64,000 bases of DNA from CAJCIW01 sp963833965 (GCA_963833965.1 CAWHZZ010000003.1:558001-622000), one strand, 5' to 3'; counted from the first letter of the stretch, positions 34,160-42,943 are shown. Program-made: numbers and translations. The notes: generated by a model from the letters alone, not told the origin.

Positions 34160-34948
34160 TTATTTGAAGGCCACAGTGTAATAAACTTCAAGCTCCTCGT
34201 GAAATCCGTCCGGACGGTTGACGCTCTCAAGAGCCTGGTCCAACTCGTTCTTGAGGACGCCGAGTTGCTGTTCGTTCAGCTGCTCAAGCCCAGCGCGGGT
34301 CCCATGGTGCCAAAGGCATTCCCACCAATGATCAAAATTGGCGTAAGTGTGGTCCAATCGCTCTGGCTTGATTTGGATCGATTGGAAGCCTGCACCCGAG
34401 AAAAGAGCGCTCAAGTCTTCAAGGGACGGCATCGGATGAGCGGTATGAGAGGATTGCACCCCCATCGCATTCAGCTTCTCATGCAGAACACGCCTGGTGA
34501 GACCTGTTTTTCCCCAGGTAGAAATGGCGATTTTTCCTTGAGGTTTTAACACCCGTTTAAATTCCTGCAGCGCTTTTTTGGGATTTGGAAAGAAAAAAAG
34601 GGCAAATCCGCAGTAGACGGTATCAAAAGAGCGGTCCTCAAAACTAAGCTCCTCCGCATCGGTGCAGTATAGGGAAACATTTTGCTGCCGGATTTCGCGC
34701 TTTGTCTCCTCGATCATCTTCGGGCTGATATCAATTCCAATGGCTTTTCCCTGCATCCCAATGAGCCGTATCGCGCGCTTTAAAATCGCTCCACGACCTG
34801 TTGCGACGTCCAAGATGTTTGCCCCTGGAAAGCATTGTGCTAGCTCAATGAGTCTTTCCGCAAAGATATCGAAAAAATGGGTGCCGAATCCCCCATAGGA
34901 TGAGGCGCTGCGGTCGTAAATGCCAGAAATGTGCGATTTGTATTCCAT
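34160..34948 (-). CDS. Class I SAM-dependent methyltransferase (UbiE/Methyltransf_11 type)
   Basis: 262 residues. SAM-binding motif I is ILDVATGRGAILKRA near residue 45, then the acidic motif AIGIDISPKMIEE, LYCTDAEELSFEDRSFDTVYCGFALFFFPNPKKALQEFKRVLKPQGKIAISTWG, all standard for small-molecule methyltransferases. The substrate cannot be told. Gap to the M48-like gene is only 8 nt, so they may be co-transcribed, though the composition here is closer to the core genome. Confidence 0.85.
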   Translation of the reverse strand: MEYKSHISGIYDRSASSYGGFGTHFFDIFAERLIELAQCFPGANILDVATGRGAILKRAIRLIGMQGKAIGIDISPKMIEETKREIRQQNVSLYCTDAEELSFEDRSFDTVYCGFALFFFPNPKKALQEFKRVLKPQGKIAISTWGKTGLTRRVLHEKLNAMGVQSSHTAHPMPSLEDLSALFSGAGFQSIQIKPERLDHTYANFDHWWECLWHHGTRAGLEQLNEQQLGVLKNELDQALESVNRPDGFHEELEVYYTVAFK

Positions 34949-35034
34949 GCTGCTACCATATTAGGCATTGCTGCCTTTTTTTTAAATCGTAGAACGCTCA
35001 TAATGAGCATAGAAAATATTCAACGGAGCCCCCT

Positions 35035-35676
35035 ATGTCCAAGGAAAGCTCTTCCTATCTTTCTAATAAGTTGGCAATCTATTTGGCTGGCAGCATCAAA
35101 AAAGCGCACGAACCTTCGAATGAACTATTTTGGACTGATTTGGAGATGAGCGTTTTGAGAGATGCCCTAAAAGAATACGAGATCGCTTTCTTAAATCCCG
35201 CCCACCGCACCGACGATCTCTCCTCTCAGATGTCTGTTTTCGGCAGAGATATGCTGATGGTTTATTCGAGCGATTTTGTCCTCGTCGATGCGAGGCAGCG
35301 GCGTGGCCTCGGCGTCGGCTCGGAAATGATGTGGGCAAAAGTCAACAAAATCCCCGTCATCGCTTACGCTCCAAGGGACTCCCACTACCGATGGACAAAA
35401 ACAACACTGCTCGGCGTTGAAGTGAAAGATTGGGTACATCCCTTTGTCGAATCGCTCAGCGACTTCATTGTGGACAGTTTAGTTGACGCGGCGGCTTGGA
35501 TCCAACAGTACATTCAAGGCGCAGCATTCCCGATCAAAGGGAAGGAATTCATCCACCAGGCCATGGACCATTACCGCCAAACGCAATATGCCTACGACCT
35601 ACCGATGCAAGATCTTGTGGAAAATTCTGAATCGCTAAAGCACCGCTTTAATCGTATTGCCATGCGCGATCTTTGA
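35035..35676 (+). CDS. Nucleoside 2-deoxyribosyltransferase-like protein
   Basis: 213 residues. The N-terminal LAIYLAGSIKKAHEPSNELFW and the later FGRDMLMVYSSDFVLVDARQRRGLGVGSEMMWAKVNKIPVIAYA match the Rossmann-like NDT fold, in which the Asp/Glu pair (SDFVLVDA; VGSEMMWA) makes the nucleoside site. Such enzymes swap or hydrolyse bases on deoxynucleosides; many relatives have unknown function. GGAG lies 6 nt before the ATG. The C-terminal 60 residues are an additional helical region. Single gene. Confidence 0.6.
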   Translation: MSKESSSYLSNKLAIYLAGSIKKAHEPSNELFWTDLEMSVLRDALKEYEIAFLNPAHRTDDLSSQMSVFGRDMLMVYSSDFVLVDARQRRGLGVGSEMMWAKVNKIPVIAYAPRDSHYRWTKTTLLGVEVKDWVHPFVESLSDFIVDSLVDAAAWIQQYIQGAAFPIKGKEFIHQAMDHYRQTQYAYDLPMQDLVENSESLKHRFNRIAMRDL

Positions 35677-35756
35677 GTTCTTCCGGAACCGCGGTATGCT
35701 CGGATACCTTGATTCCATTCTGTTCCGGAATAAGAGCGATTTCGAAAGGAAGGCTC

Positions 35757-35786
35757 TTAAGGACAGCCCCATTGGAGCCGTCCTAA
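35757..35786. terminator. Imperfect hairpin between convergent genes
   Basis: TTAAGGAC and GTCCTAA arms with further GC pairs around a short loop, in the 120-nt gap between two convergent genes. A longer TTCCGGAA inverted repeat surrounds it at about 35694 and 35733. Weak as a terminator because no T-run follows. Confidence 0.35.
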
Positions 35787-35796
35787 GGATGGATGC

Positions 35797-36399
35797 TTAT
35801 TGGGAAAGTTCGAAAGACTCGACGAAGGTCTTGTAGTGCGTCTCATCGTAGTTTTGCACTTCGCACTCCATAGCCATTAAGTAGAGGCTGTTCTTCACCA
35901 TTAAGGCGCGCCCTTTGAAGTAGACGCTTCCCGTGCGGATGAAAAAGTCCAAAGCTTCATGGCCGCCAACGAGAGAAAGGTCAGCAAAAATGAGCTGATT
36001 ATTAGGGTTATGCGTTAAAATTCCGTTCAAAAATCCCTCCAAGCTCATTCGCGCATAAGTTTCATCGACGAAATCTGGATATTGGGCAATGAGAAGCAAG
36101 AAAACGGTCTTTTGGTCCATCGCAGAGATATAAGCGTCGTATTTCAAATCAAACCCTTCTTCGGGAAGGCGCATTTTTTCCGACAAATGGTCGGGATATT
36201 TTGGAAATTTCATTGTGCATTTTCCCACGACAGAATGAAACTCCTGCCAAGGGGACAGTTGTGCTTTTGGCATTTGAGCAGTTGCCGCGTTTTGATTGGC
36301 AGTGATTTCATTAGCCGTTAATGGATTGAGTGCCATCACAAGTGCTGTTGCCGAAGTAACTACGATCGCTTTGACCGCATCGAAAATTGACTTTTCCAT
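35797..36399 (-). CDS. Exported hypothetical protein
   Basis: The start at 36399 follows GGAGAGG; a longer frame reaches 36444 without a binding site. 200 residues. Residues 1-29 (MEKSIFDAVKAIVVTSATALVMALNPLTA) look like a signal peptide. The mature part has a pattern seen in small chlamydial envelope proteins (GKCTMKFPKYPDHLSEKM ... YKTFVESFELSQ), where a conserved F.V.FP opening and a final 'F..SF' strand suggest a PsbP/DcrB-like fold, but this is tentative. Lies 16 nt after the Yip1 gene, so probably co-transcribed. Confidence 0.65.
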   Translation of the reverse strand: MEKSIFDAVKAIVVTSATALVMALNPLTANEITANQNAATAQMPKAQLSPWQEFHSVVGKCTMKFPKYPDHLSEKMRLPEEGFDLKYDAYISAMDQKTVFLLLIAQYPDFVDETYARMSLEGFLNGILTHNPNNQLIFADLSLVGGHEALDFFIRTGSVYFKGRALMVKNSLYLMAMECEVQNYDETHYKTFVESFELSQ

Positions 36400-36415
36400 A
36401 TCCCTCTCCCATGTA

Positions 36416-37090
36416 TTAATTATGTATTGTTCCTGTTGCCGCAAATACCCATCCTAATAGCCACACAATTGCCACGACGATCACGAAGGGAATTAAGACA
36501 TTGAGCAGAGCTTTCCAAACGGAAAAGCCTTGGACCTCACTCAACCCAACGATCAAAATGACAAAACCCCAGATCGAGGCAACAGCCTGCAGCAAAAAGA
36601 CAATGAAGATGATTCCCGCTTGAGTTCCCATGAAATGCGTGGCAGAAAAAGCTGCATTGAACATCGCTCTGCCGAACATTGCGACCACGATGAGACTCAT
36701 CAAAATCGTTACGACATTGGGCACATTGGACCAAGCGACCGCAGTACGGACCGTTTGGAAGCTGCCTTTGCCGCCAATCCAGCGGCCGGTGAAATGCAGA
36801 AGCCAGGTGGAAATGGTAATGCCGATCATTCCTAAGAGGATGCAGATAATCAATGCGCCGATCAATATCGCCCAGAGGGGAATCGAAGCTCCTAATGAAA
36901 AATTTTGGGCCAGATTCAGCGCCATGGGAAACCCATAGATGCCGGAAAGGATCACAAAGCCAAACTTCGGATCGGTGTTCACGATGGATCGAACCGTTTT
37001 TCTCGGTTCTGTCCATATGCTCAACCAAGGATTTCCTGCCGCTTTTTTGGCCATGGGTTCCTCCAAGCTAGAATCATTAGTAACGCTCAT
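36416..37090 (-). CDS. Yip1-domain membrane protein
   Basis: 224 residues. A short cytoplasmic N-terminus with NPWLSIWTEPRKTVRSIVNTDPKFGF, the standard opening of bacterial YIP1-family proteins, precedes five hydrophobic segments. The function of bacterial members is not established; they are inner-membrane proteins. First gene of a two-gene leftward unit with an exported protein. Confidence 0.75.
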   Translation of the reverse strand: MSVTNDSSLEEPMAKKAAGNPWLSIWTEPRKTVRSIVNTDPKFGFVILSGIYGFPMALNLAQNFSLGASIPLWAILIGALIICILLGMIGITISTWLLHFTGRWIGGKGSFQTVRTAVAWSNVPNVVTILMSLIVVAMFGRAMFNAAFSATHFMGTQAGIIFIVFLLQAVASIWGFVILIVGLSEVQGFSVWKALLNVLIPFVIVVAIVWLLGWVFAATGTIHN

Positions 37091-37274
37091 GCAGTCTTTT
37101 TATTTATTTAAAGACCTTGCTTGATCAATTACTTTATTTATCGCCCCATGTTTTAATAATAAAATTAATTAATTAACTATTCAACAAAATATTAACCCGC
37201 GCCCCAAAAAAGTAAAAATATGCGCCGCAAGGCAAGCAGATTGTCACGTTTTCGGAGCGTGGGTTAATAAATAA

Positions 37275-37303
37275 AAAAAAAGCGCAGGGATTTCCTGCGC
37301 TCG
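37275..37303 (-). terminator. Rho-independent terminator
   Basis: On the minus strand a GCGCAGG/CCTGCGC hairpin is followed by nine or more T. It ends the transcript of the small acidic protein gene. The rest of 37091-37333 is A+T-rich, holds an ATTAACCC/GGGTTAAT inverted repeat and no gene that I can see. Confidence 0.85.
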
Positions 37304-37333
37304 CTGACAAGACGGAAGATTTTTTGGGTTGTT

Positions 37334-37528
37334 CTAGGTATTCACGCCTTCATCGTCGTTGGATTCTTCTTCATCGATAATGATGTCTTCGTCGACTTCG
37401 CCATCTTCTTCGTCGTCGCAACAATCATCGTCTTCCCCTGTGACCAAATCGGCAAGAATTGCCGGACAAAAGGAGAAGCAGGGAGAAGAAACGGTTAGCA
37501 AGAAGCTGAGCAAGAGGGAGTAGTGCAT
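37334..37528 (-). CDS. Small exported acidic protein
   Basis: The start at 37528 follows AAAGGAA by 6 nt; the longer frame to 37579 has no such site. 64 residues. Residues 1-20 (MHYSLLLSFLLTVSSPCFSF) form a signal peptide. The rest is nearly all Asp and Glu (EDDDCCDDEEDGEVDEDIIIDEEESNDDEG) with a CC pair, suggesting metal or calcium binding or a polyanionic role, which is inference. It has a strong terminator of its own, so it is a single-gene transcript. Confidence 0.6.
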   Translation of the reverse strand: MHYSLLLSFLLTVSSPCFSFCPAILADLVTGEDDDCCDDEEDGEVDEDIIIDEEESNDDEGVNT

Positions 37529-37705
37529 ATAAATTCCTTTGTGGGTGGTCCTTAACACGTAGTGCTGCGCCCCACCCATTTTTTAAAACCGGAGGCCATG
37601 ATGGCATACAACTCATTAAGCAACAACGGAAAATATTAATATTGAAAACAAAATGAATTTTAAATAACTTATAATTATATACAGCAATTTCTCTAGGAGA
37701 TAATT

Positions 37706-38095
37706 ATGGGACCAAGACTTAGAAGAATGAAGCCGTTTCATCCCAGAAGAAAAAGGACCCAATCCGCCGAATTGGATCTCTATAAGCAATCTCTACACGA
37801 TTTAAAACATAAGATCAGCGGCGGAGTAGGCAGCTTGATCGTGCTCTACGAAGAAGGCAATCTCAATCAGATCACCAGCGCACAGTTGAAAGCCAGAAGT
37901 GAAATGTTAAAACATTCCGGCGAAATGCAAAAAATCGCCCTAAAAATGGGGGACCGCTTTGTGCGCGCCGTCCGCGACTACCTCGACAGCATCGATGTGA
38001 TCGTCCATTCCGATTCAGAATGGCTCGATGAGGCAAAAATCAGCCAATGCTACTCCATGAGCGAAAAGCTGGAAAAGGAACTAAGCGCGGCTTAA
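37706..38095 (+). CDS. Hypothetical protein
   Basis: 129 residues, not recognised. AGGAG lies 7 nt before the ATG. The N-terminal 20 residues are very basic (MGPRLRRMKPFHPRRKRTQ), and the remainder is amphipathic helix (LYKQSLHDLKHKISGGVGSLIVLYEEGNLNQITSAQLKARSEMLKHSGEM), compatible with a small nucleic-acid-binding or coiled-coil protein. No neighbours in its direction. Confidence 0.6.
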   Translation: MGPRLRRMKPFHPRRKRTQSAELDLYKQSLHDLKHKISGGVGSLIVLYEEGNLNQITSAQLKARSEMLKHSGEMQKIALKMGDRFVRAVRDYLDSIDVIVHSDSEWLDEAKISQCYSMSEKLEKELSAA

Positions 38096-38117
38096 GAGGA
38101 TGTCCACGTTGCTTTAA

Positions 38118-38160
38118 ACCAGACTCGGGCATAAAATCCAAGTTTATGGCCGACTCTGGT
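38118..38160. terminator. 18-bp imperfect hairpin between convergent genes
   Basis: Arms 38118-38135 and 38143-38160 pair at 16 of 18 positions (ACCAGACTCGGGCATAAA and its near complement) around a 7-nt loop, in the gap between two convergent genes. Confidence 0.55.
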
Positions 38161-38164
38161 ATAA

Positions 38165-39079
38165 TCAAAGTGCCAGGATTGTGGACAAACTCTGAAGATC
38201 CGGGTGGCGGAAGGTATACCCTGTTTTGAGCAGTTTTTCAGGTTTCACCTTTTGGCTGGAGAGAATAACTTCTTTCCCCATCTCGCCAAATAGAGCTTTC
38301 ACCATCCAGCTCGGCAGATGGCAGAAGGCTGGCCGATGGGCATTTTTCGCTAGAGTCTTTACGAACTCCTCTTGAGTCACTGGCTCTGGGGTGGTAAAAT
38401 TGACGGGGCCCGTGAGCTCCTCGCGCGTCAAGCAGTGGTCGCAAGCTCCCAGGACATCGTCGATGCCGATCCAGCTGACCCACTGCTTTCCCGATCCCAT
38501 CTTCCCCCCCACCCCTAGGCGAATCGGCGTTAATATCTTTTTGAGGGCCCCTCCTTCTCCGCTGAGGACAGCGCCAAAACGGGCATGGACCACTCTGGTG
38601 CCGCGATTCTCGATCGCTTCAGTCCCCTTTTCCCATTTTCCACAGAGGTCGGCCAAAAAGCCGGTTCCTTGCGGGCTCTCTTCAGTGAGCTCTTCATCGC
38701 CGCGGTCTCCATAAAAACCCACAGCAGAGGCGGCTATCAATGTTATCGGCGGCTTGTAAAGCCTGCATAAAACATGGGAAAGCAGCCAGGTGTCGCGGCA
38801 GCGGCTCAAAAAGATCTGCTCTTTTCTTTTTTTCGTCCACCTGCCCTTGGCTATGTTCGATCCGGCAAGGTGAATGACGGCATCAAACCCTTCAAAATCC
38901 TCCTTTTGAAAGAGGCCATGGATAGGGTCCCAGTAGATCGCGCCCCCTGGGACCTCTTCTTTGTTCCTCACAAGGCGGACAACCTCATAGCCGGCGTGCT
39001 GGAGAAAATTTTTCAGAGCAGACCCGATCAATCCGGAAGAACCACTCAGCAGGATGCGCATATGCGTATCGCGGCTCAT
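38165..39079 (-). CDS. TIGR01777-family epimerase / SDR (YfcH-like)
   Basis: The start at 39079 is chosen because it overlaps the upstream stop as ATGA and has AAAGG nearby; the Met at 39061, where homologues usually begin (MRILLSGSSG), lacks a binding site. About 304 residues. NAD(P)-binding GSSGLIGSAL, then AVIHLAGSNIAKGRWTKKRKEQI, SAVGFYGDRG and VNFTTPEPVTQEEF are the family's hallmarks; a DUF1731 tail follows. Function is not known in detail. Coupled to a small DUF378 membrane protein. Confidence 0.85.
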   Translation of the reverse strand: MSRDTHMRILLSGSSGLIGSALKNFLQHAGYEVVRLVRNKEEVPGGAIYWDPIHGLFQKEDFEGFDAVIHLAGSNIAKGRWTKKRKEQIFLSRCRDTWLLSHVLCRLYKPPITLIAASAVGFYGDRGDEELTEESPQGTGFLADLCGKWEKGTEAIENRGTRVVHARFGAVLSGEGGALKKILTPIRLGVGGKMGSGKQWVSWIGIDDVLGACDHCLTREELTGPVNFTTPEPVTQEEFVKTLAKNAHRPAFCHLPSWMVKALFGEMGKEVILSSQKVKPEKLLKTGYTFRHPDLQSLSTILAL

Positions 39080-39306
39080 TTGCCTTTGCACTTTTCTGAG
39101 TCGCAGCAAAAATGTTTGCAGCGCGGAATCAGCCGAAGGCTCCATAGCCCTGCCAGTCCGATAATGGCGTAAACTAAACGGCTCAACCATGTCGTATTGC
39201 CATTAAAGAGCCATGCGACAAAATCAAATTGGAAAAATCCCCAAAGCCCCCAATTGAGCGCCCCGATAATGATGAGTATAAAAGCGAGCACATTCAAGCA
39301 TTTCAT
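39076..39306 (-). CDS. DUF378 small membrane protein
   Basis: 76 residues with two membrane helices and the family pattern LIIIGALNWGLWGFFQFDFVAWLFNGNTTWLSRLVYAIIGLAGLW. A short cytoplasmic tail holds three Cys (CKHFCCDSEKC). Function unknown. AGGTG lies before the ATG. First gene of the pair with the SDR (4-nt overlap); divergent from gatC. Confidence 0.85.
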   Translation of the reverse strand: MKCLNVLAFILIIIGALNWGLWGFFQFDFVAWLFNGNTTWLSRLVYAIIGLAGLWSLRLIPRCKHFCCDSEKCKGK

Positions 39307-39367
39307 GTTAACACCTCCAAATATCTCCCATCATAAAAAAAAAGAAACCTTTGTCATGCATTTTTTC

Positions 39368-39396
39368 TTTACAGTAGAAAATGCGAGGATTATCAT
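39368..39396 (+). promoter_or_regulatory. Sigma-70-like promoter of gatCAB
   Basis: TTTACA at 39368-39373 and TATCAT at 39391-39396 with a 17-nt spacer; AGAGGA at 39406-39411 serves the gatC ATG at 39421. Confidence 0.65.
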
Positions 39397-39420
39397 AGAC
39401 GGTCTAGAGGAAAATTCCGT

Positions 39421-39714
39421 ATGCCTGCATTCGACGAAAAAGAATTGAATAAACTAGCGAAATTGTGCCGCATCGAATGCACCGAAGATGAAAAAAAAGC
39501 TTTGCACGCTCAGCTGAGCCACGTTTTGAATTACGTTGAGCAGTTAAAAGAAGTCGACACCGAGGGCGTCGAACCCTGCCTCACTGTTTTGAAGACCCTG
39601 GCCAACGTGATGCGCGAGGATGAAGTGGGGGAGACCCTTCCACGCGAGACCTTCTTGGCCAACGCCCCCGCCCATGTCGGCGGAATGATTCGGGTTCCGC
39701 CTGTGATAAAATAA
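39421..39714 (+). CDS. gatC: Asp/Glu-tRNA amidotransferase subunit C
   Basis: 97 residues, the small helical subunit that wraps GatA and GatB together. Signature: KLAKLCRIECTEDEKKALHAQLSHVLNYVEQLKEVDTEGVEP and the C-terminal MIRVPPVI. GatCAB converts Glu-tRNA(Gln) and Asp-tRNA(Asn) to the cognate amides; chlamydiae depend on it because they lack the direct synthetases. First gene of gatCAB, followed after 1 nt by a fold-back element. Confidence 0.94.
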   Translation: MPAFDEKELNKLAKLCRIECTEDEKKALHAQLSHVLNYVEQLKEVDTEGVEPCLTVLKTLANVMREDEVGETLPRETFLANAPAHVGGMIRVPPVIK

Positions 39715-39715
39715 G

Positions 39716-39816
39716 GGGTTGTAAGAAAATAACTTTTACAGTTCCCGAGGAGAAAAACGGTTCAGCTCTTGAGGATTTTTCCCTCGAGAACTGTAAAAGT
39801 TATTTTCTTGCAACCC
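39716..39816. repeat. 101-bp fold-back element between gatC and gatA
   Basis: Outer arms 39716-39744 and 39788-39816 pair at 28 of 29 positions, beginning GGGTTGTAAGAAAATAAC. A second short stem (CGAGG...CCCTCG) continues inwards. No T-run follows, so it is not a normal terminator, and it interrupts an operon. Confidence 0.8.
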
Positions 39817-39833
39817 TAAGAGAGACACCAACG

Positions 39834-41297
39834 ATGTACCAATTATCCGCCCGCGCCCTGCGGGATTCATTCTGCAATGGAGAGACGACCGCTGAAGCGA
39901 TCGCTGAAGCTAGCTTAAAGCGGATTGCCAAGCGCGATGGCGAGACCCGCGCTTTTCTCTCTTTGATGCAAGAGCGCGTCATGGAGAAAGCCAAGCGGCT
40001 CGATCAAAAGAGGAACGCCGGCAAACCCTTGGGAAAACTCGCTGGCGTTCCTGTGGCCATCAAAGACAACATCCACGTCCAAGGGGTCATTACGACTTGC
40101 GCTTCCCGCTTTTTGGAAAATTACCGGGCTGTCTTCGATGCGACGGTCGTCAAGCATCTGGAAGAGGAAGACGCTCTACTCATCGGCAAGACTAATCTCG
40201 ACGAATTTGCAATGGGCTCTTCGACGGAAAACTCCGCTTACCAGGTGTCAAAAAATCCTTGGGACTTAAAATGCACGCCCGGAGGATCTTCCGGCGGTTC
40301 GGCAGCTGCCGTCGCCGCGCGGTTTTGCCCCATCGCCCTTGGCAGCGACACCGGTGGATCGATCCGCCAACCCGCTGCATTTTGCGGCATCGTCGGTTTC
40401 AAACCGACGTATGGCCGCGTCTCGCGCTATGGCCTGGTCGCCTTCGCCTCATCCTTGGACCAGATCGGTCCCCTCACACACAACGTCGCCGACGCAGCAC
40501 TCACGATGGAAGTGTTGGGCCGCCATTGCCCTCATGATTCGACGAGTTTGAATTTACCTCCTGAAGAGTATCTCAAAAAAATCGACCAGGAGATCCGCGG
40601 CATGACCATCGGCGTCCCCTCGCATTTTTTAGACAAGCTCGACAAGGGGGCCAAAGAGACGTTCATGCAATCGCTCGAGACGTTCAAGTCTCTTGGAGCG
40701 TCGGTTATCGATGTCGATCTCGACCTGCTCAAGTATTCGATCGCCGTCTATTACATTTTGGCCACGGCCGAGGCCTCGACAAACCTTGCCCGCTTCGATG
40801 GGATTCGCTATGGCAAACGCTCGAGCCGCGCGACAACATTAGAAGAGGTTTACGATTTTTCCAAACAGGAAGGATTCGGGCGAGAAGTGAAGAAGCGGAT
40901 CATGCTCGGCACCTATGTCCTCTCTTCGGGCTTCCAAGATGCATTTTACAAAAAAGCACAAAAAGTCCGAACATTGATGATCCAAAAATTCAATGCTGCC
41001 TTCGAAAAATGCGCCATCATCGCGATGCCCACCTCCCCCACTACCGCTTTCCAGATCAACGGCATTCAAGACCCAATGCAAATGTATCTGCAGGATATTT
41101 TCACAATCGCCGCCAATATGGCCGGCTTGCCCGCGATCAGCGTCCCCAATGGGTTTGACGCCAACCACCGTCCTTTCGGCCTTCAGCTGCTCGGACCTCA
41201 GATGCATGACGGACAAGTTCTTCAATTCGCCCACGCCTTTGAAAAGGCTACCGGCTTCACCCAAAAAATCCCACTCGAATTCATAGGCAATGTATGA
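39834..41297 (+). CDS. gatA: Asp/Glu-tRNA amidotransferase subunit A
   Basis: 487 residues, the glutaminase/amidase subunit that frees ammonia from glutamine. The amidase catalytic triad is intact: K77 (VAIKDNIHV), S152 (TPGGSSGGSAAAVA) and S176 (DTGGSIRQP). Length is normal. The binding site before the ATG is weak (AGAGAG), perhaps because the fold-back element displaced the original leader. Overlaps gatB by 4 nt. Confidence 0.95.
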   Translation: MYQLSARALRDSFCNGETTAEAIAEASLKRIAKRDGETRAFLSLMQERVMEKAKRLDQKRNAGKPLGKLAGVPVAIKDNIHVQGVITTCASRFLENYRAVFDATVVKHLEEEDALLIGKTNLDEFAMGSSTENSAYQVSKNPWDLKCTPGGSSGGSAAAVAARFCPIALGSDTGGSIRQPAAFCGIVGFKPTYGRVSRYGLVAFASSLDQIGPLTHNVADAALTMEVLGRHCPHDSTSLNLPPEEYLKKIDQEIRGMTIGVPSHFLDKLDKGAKETFMQSLETFKSLGASVIDVDLDLLKYSIAVYYILATAEASTNLARFDGIRYGKRSSRATTLEEVYDFSKQEGFGREVKKRIMLGTYVLSSGFQDAFYKKAQKVRTLMIQKFNAAFEKCAIIAMPTSPTTAFQINGIQDPMQMYLQDIFTIAANMAGLPAISVPNGFDANHRPFGLQLLGPQMHDGQVLQFAHAFEKATGFTQKIPLEFIGNV

Positions 41298-42760
41298 CAG
41301 ACGTGATGTATGAAAACTGGGAACCGGTCATTGGATTGGAGATCCACGTTCAACTCAAGACGAAATCGAAGATTTTCAGCCCTGCCCCGAACCGCTTCGG
41401 CGATGAGCCGAATACAAACATCGGCGTCGTCGACACCGGTCAGCCAGGCTCCCTTCCTGTCCTCAACAAAGAGGCCGTCCGCAAAGCCGTCCAATTCGGC
41501 CTTGCCATTCGAGCAAATGTTGCGCTCTTTTCCAAATTTGACCGCAAATCCTACTTTTATCCCGACAGCCCACGCAACTTTCAAATCACCCAGTTCGACC
41601 AGCCGATCGTCGTCGGGGGCTCGGTCATCGCTGAAGTGGGAGGGATGTCCAAACACTTCGCCGTCCATCACGCCCATCTCGAAGATGACGCGGGCATGCT
41701 CAAACATTTCAGCAGTTTCGCCGGCGTCGATTACAATCGGGCCGGGGTCCCTTTGATCGAAATCGTTTCCGAGCCTTGCATGCACTCGCCGAAAGAAGCG
41801 GTCGCCTATGCGATGGCCGTCAAAGCGATCATGCAATACCTGGACGCCTCCGACTGCAACATGGAAGAAGGGTCACTACGCGTCGACTGCAACATCTCCG
41901 TGCGCCCTAAGCATGAAAAAAAATTGCGCAATAAAATTGAGATCAAAAACCTCAATTCCTTCAACTACATGGAGATTGCCCTCGAATCGGAGATCCGCCG
42001 ACAGATCCGTCTCTACAGCGCAAAACCCCATGAAGAGCCCGGCAAGATCATCACCCCAGGCACTTATCGATTCGACCCCGACAAAAAAGAGACGATCCTC
42101 ATGCGCCAAAAGGAAGAAGCGGAGGATTACCGCTATTTTCCCGAGCCCGATCTCCCGCCAATTGTCCTCACCGAAGCCTATATCGAGGGCGTTCGCGCCA
42201 GCCTCCCTGAACTTCCCCACGACCGCTTCAAACGGTACGTCTCCGACTATTTGCTCCCCATCGGCTCCGCCGCCATTCTAATCAACGAGAAAAAGTTCGC
42301 CGATTACTTCGAAGAGGCGCTTAAAGCCTGCAACCATCCCAAAAACATCTGCAATTGGATCACCGTAGAGTTCACCGGGCGCTACAAAGATTCCGGAACG
42401 AGTCTCCTCGATTCCGGCATCCCCGCTCAGCACATCGGCAAACTCGTTCAGATGATCGAGGCCGGTACGATCACAGGTAAGATCGCCAAGAGCGTCGCCG
42501 ACGACATGGTCGCCTCTCCTGGCAAAGATCCTGAAACGATCGTCAAAGCAAATCCCGACTATCAGCCGATGCAAGACCTATCGAGCATTGAACCGCTCGT
42601 CGATCAAGTCATCGCCGAAAATCCGCAGTCCGTCGCCGACTTCAAAGCCGGCAAAGGGCGCGCTTTCGACTTCCTCGTCGGCCAAGTGATGAAATTGTGC
42701 AAGGGGAAAGCCTCCCCCGCCGTCGTCAACGACCTGCTCAATAAAAAGCTTAATCCATAA
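41294..42760 (+). CDS. gatB: Asp/Glu-tRNA amidotransferase subunit B
   Basis: 488 residues, the kinase/tRNA-binding subunit that activates the misacylated tRNA. Signature WEPVIGLEIHVQL near the start, FDRKSYFYPDSPRNFQITQFDQPI, NRAGVPLIEIVSEPC, DCNMEEGSLRVDCNISVRP and a C-terminal YqeY-like helical tail (MKLCKGKASPAVVNDLLNKKL). Complete. Confidence 0.95.
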   Translation: MTDVMYENWEPVIGLEIHVQLKTKSKIFSPAPNRFGDEPNTNIGVVDTGQPGSLPVLNKEAVRKAVQFGLAIRANVALFSKFDRKSYFYPDSPRNFQITQFDQPIVVGGSVIAEVGGMSKHFAVHHAHLEDDAGMLKHFSSFAGVDYNRAGVPLIEIVSEPCMHSPKEAVAYAMAVKAIMQYLDASDCNMEEGSLRVDCNISVRPKHEKKLRNKIEIKNLNSFNYMEIALESEIRRQIRLYSAKPHEEPGKIITPGTYRFDPDKKETILMRQKEEAEDYRYFPEPDLPPIVLTEAYIEGVRASLPELPHDRFKRYVSDYLLPIGSAAILINEKKFADYFEEALKACNHPKNICNWITVEFTGRYKDSGTSLLDSGIPAQHIGKLVQMIEAGTITGKIAKSVADDMVASPGKDPETIVKANPDYQPMQDLSSIEPLVDQVIAENPQSVADFKAGKGRAFDFLVGQVMKLCKGKASPAVVNDLLNKKLNP

Positions 42761-42769
42761 CAGATCTCA

Positions 42770-42943
42770 GAGCCTGTCTGCGAAATTGGTTTCAGTCGAT
42801 TTTTCGGTTCTTTTGAGCCGATTTTCGAATTCTTTTTGCGGGGGTTGTATCAACTTGCGCATACTACCCCCGCAAAAAGAATTCGAAAATCGGCCAAAAT
42901 AATCCAAAAAACTAGGACGAAATCCAAGTTTGCAGACAGGCTC
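42770..42943. repeat. 174-bp fold-back element after gatB
   Basis: Outer arms start GAGCCTGTCTGC and end with its complement; the centre has a perfect stem of 28 bp or more (GCCGATTTTCGAATTC... and its complement) around a short loop at about 42855. Together with a second repeat it fills the first 270 nt of the 614-nt gap between gatB and the efflux operon. It may also stop gat transcription. Confidence 0.85.

Noticed and set aside
41222..41836. 204-codon open frame antisense to gatA/gatB
   Set aside because: Opposite highly conserved gatB; no start signals.
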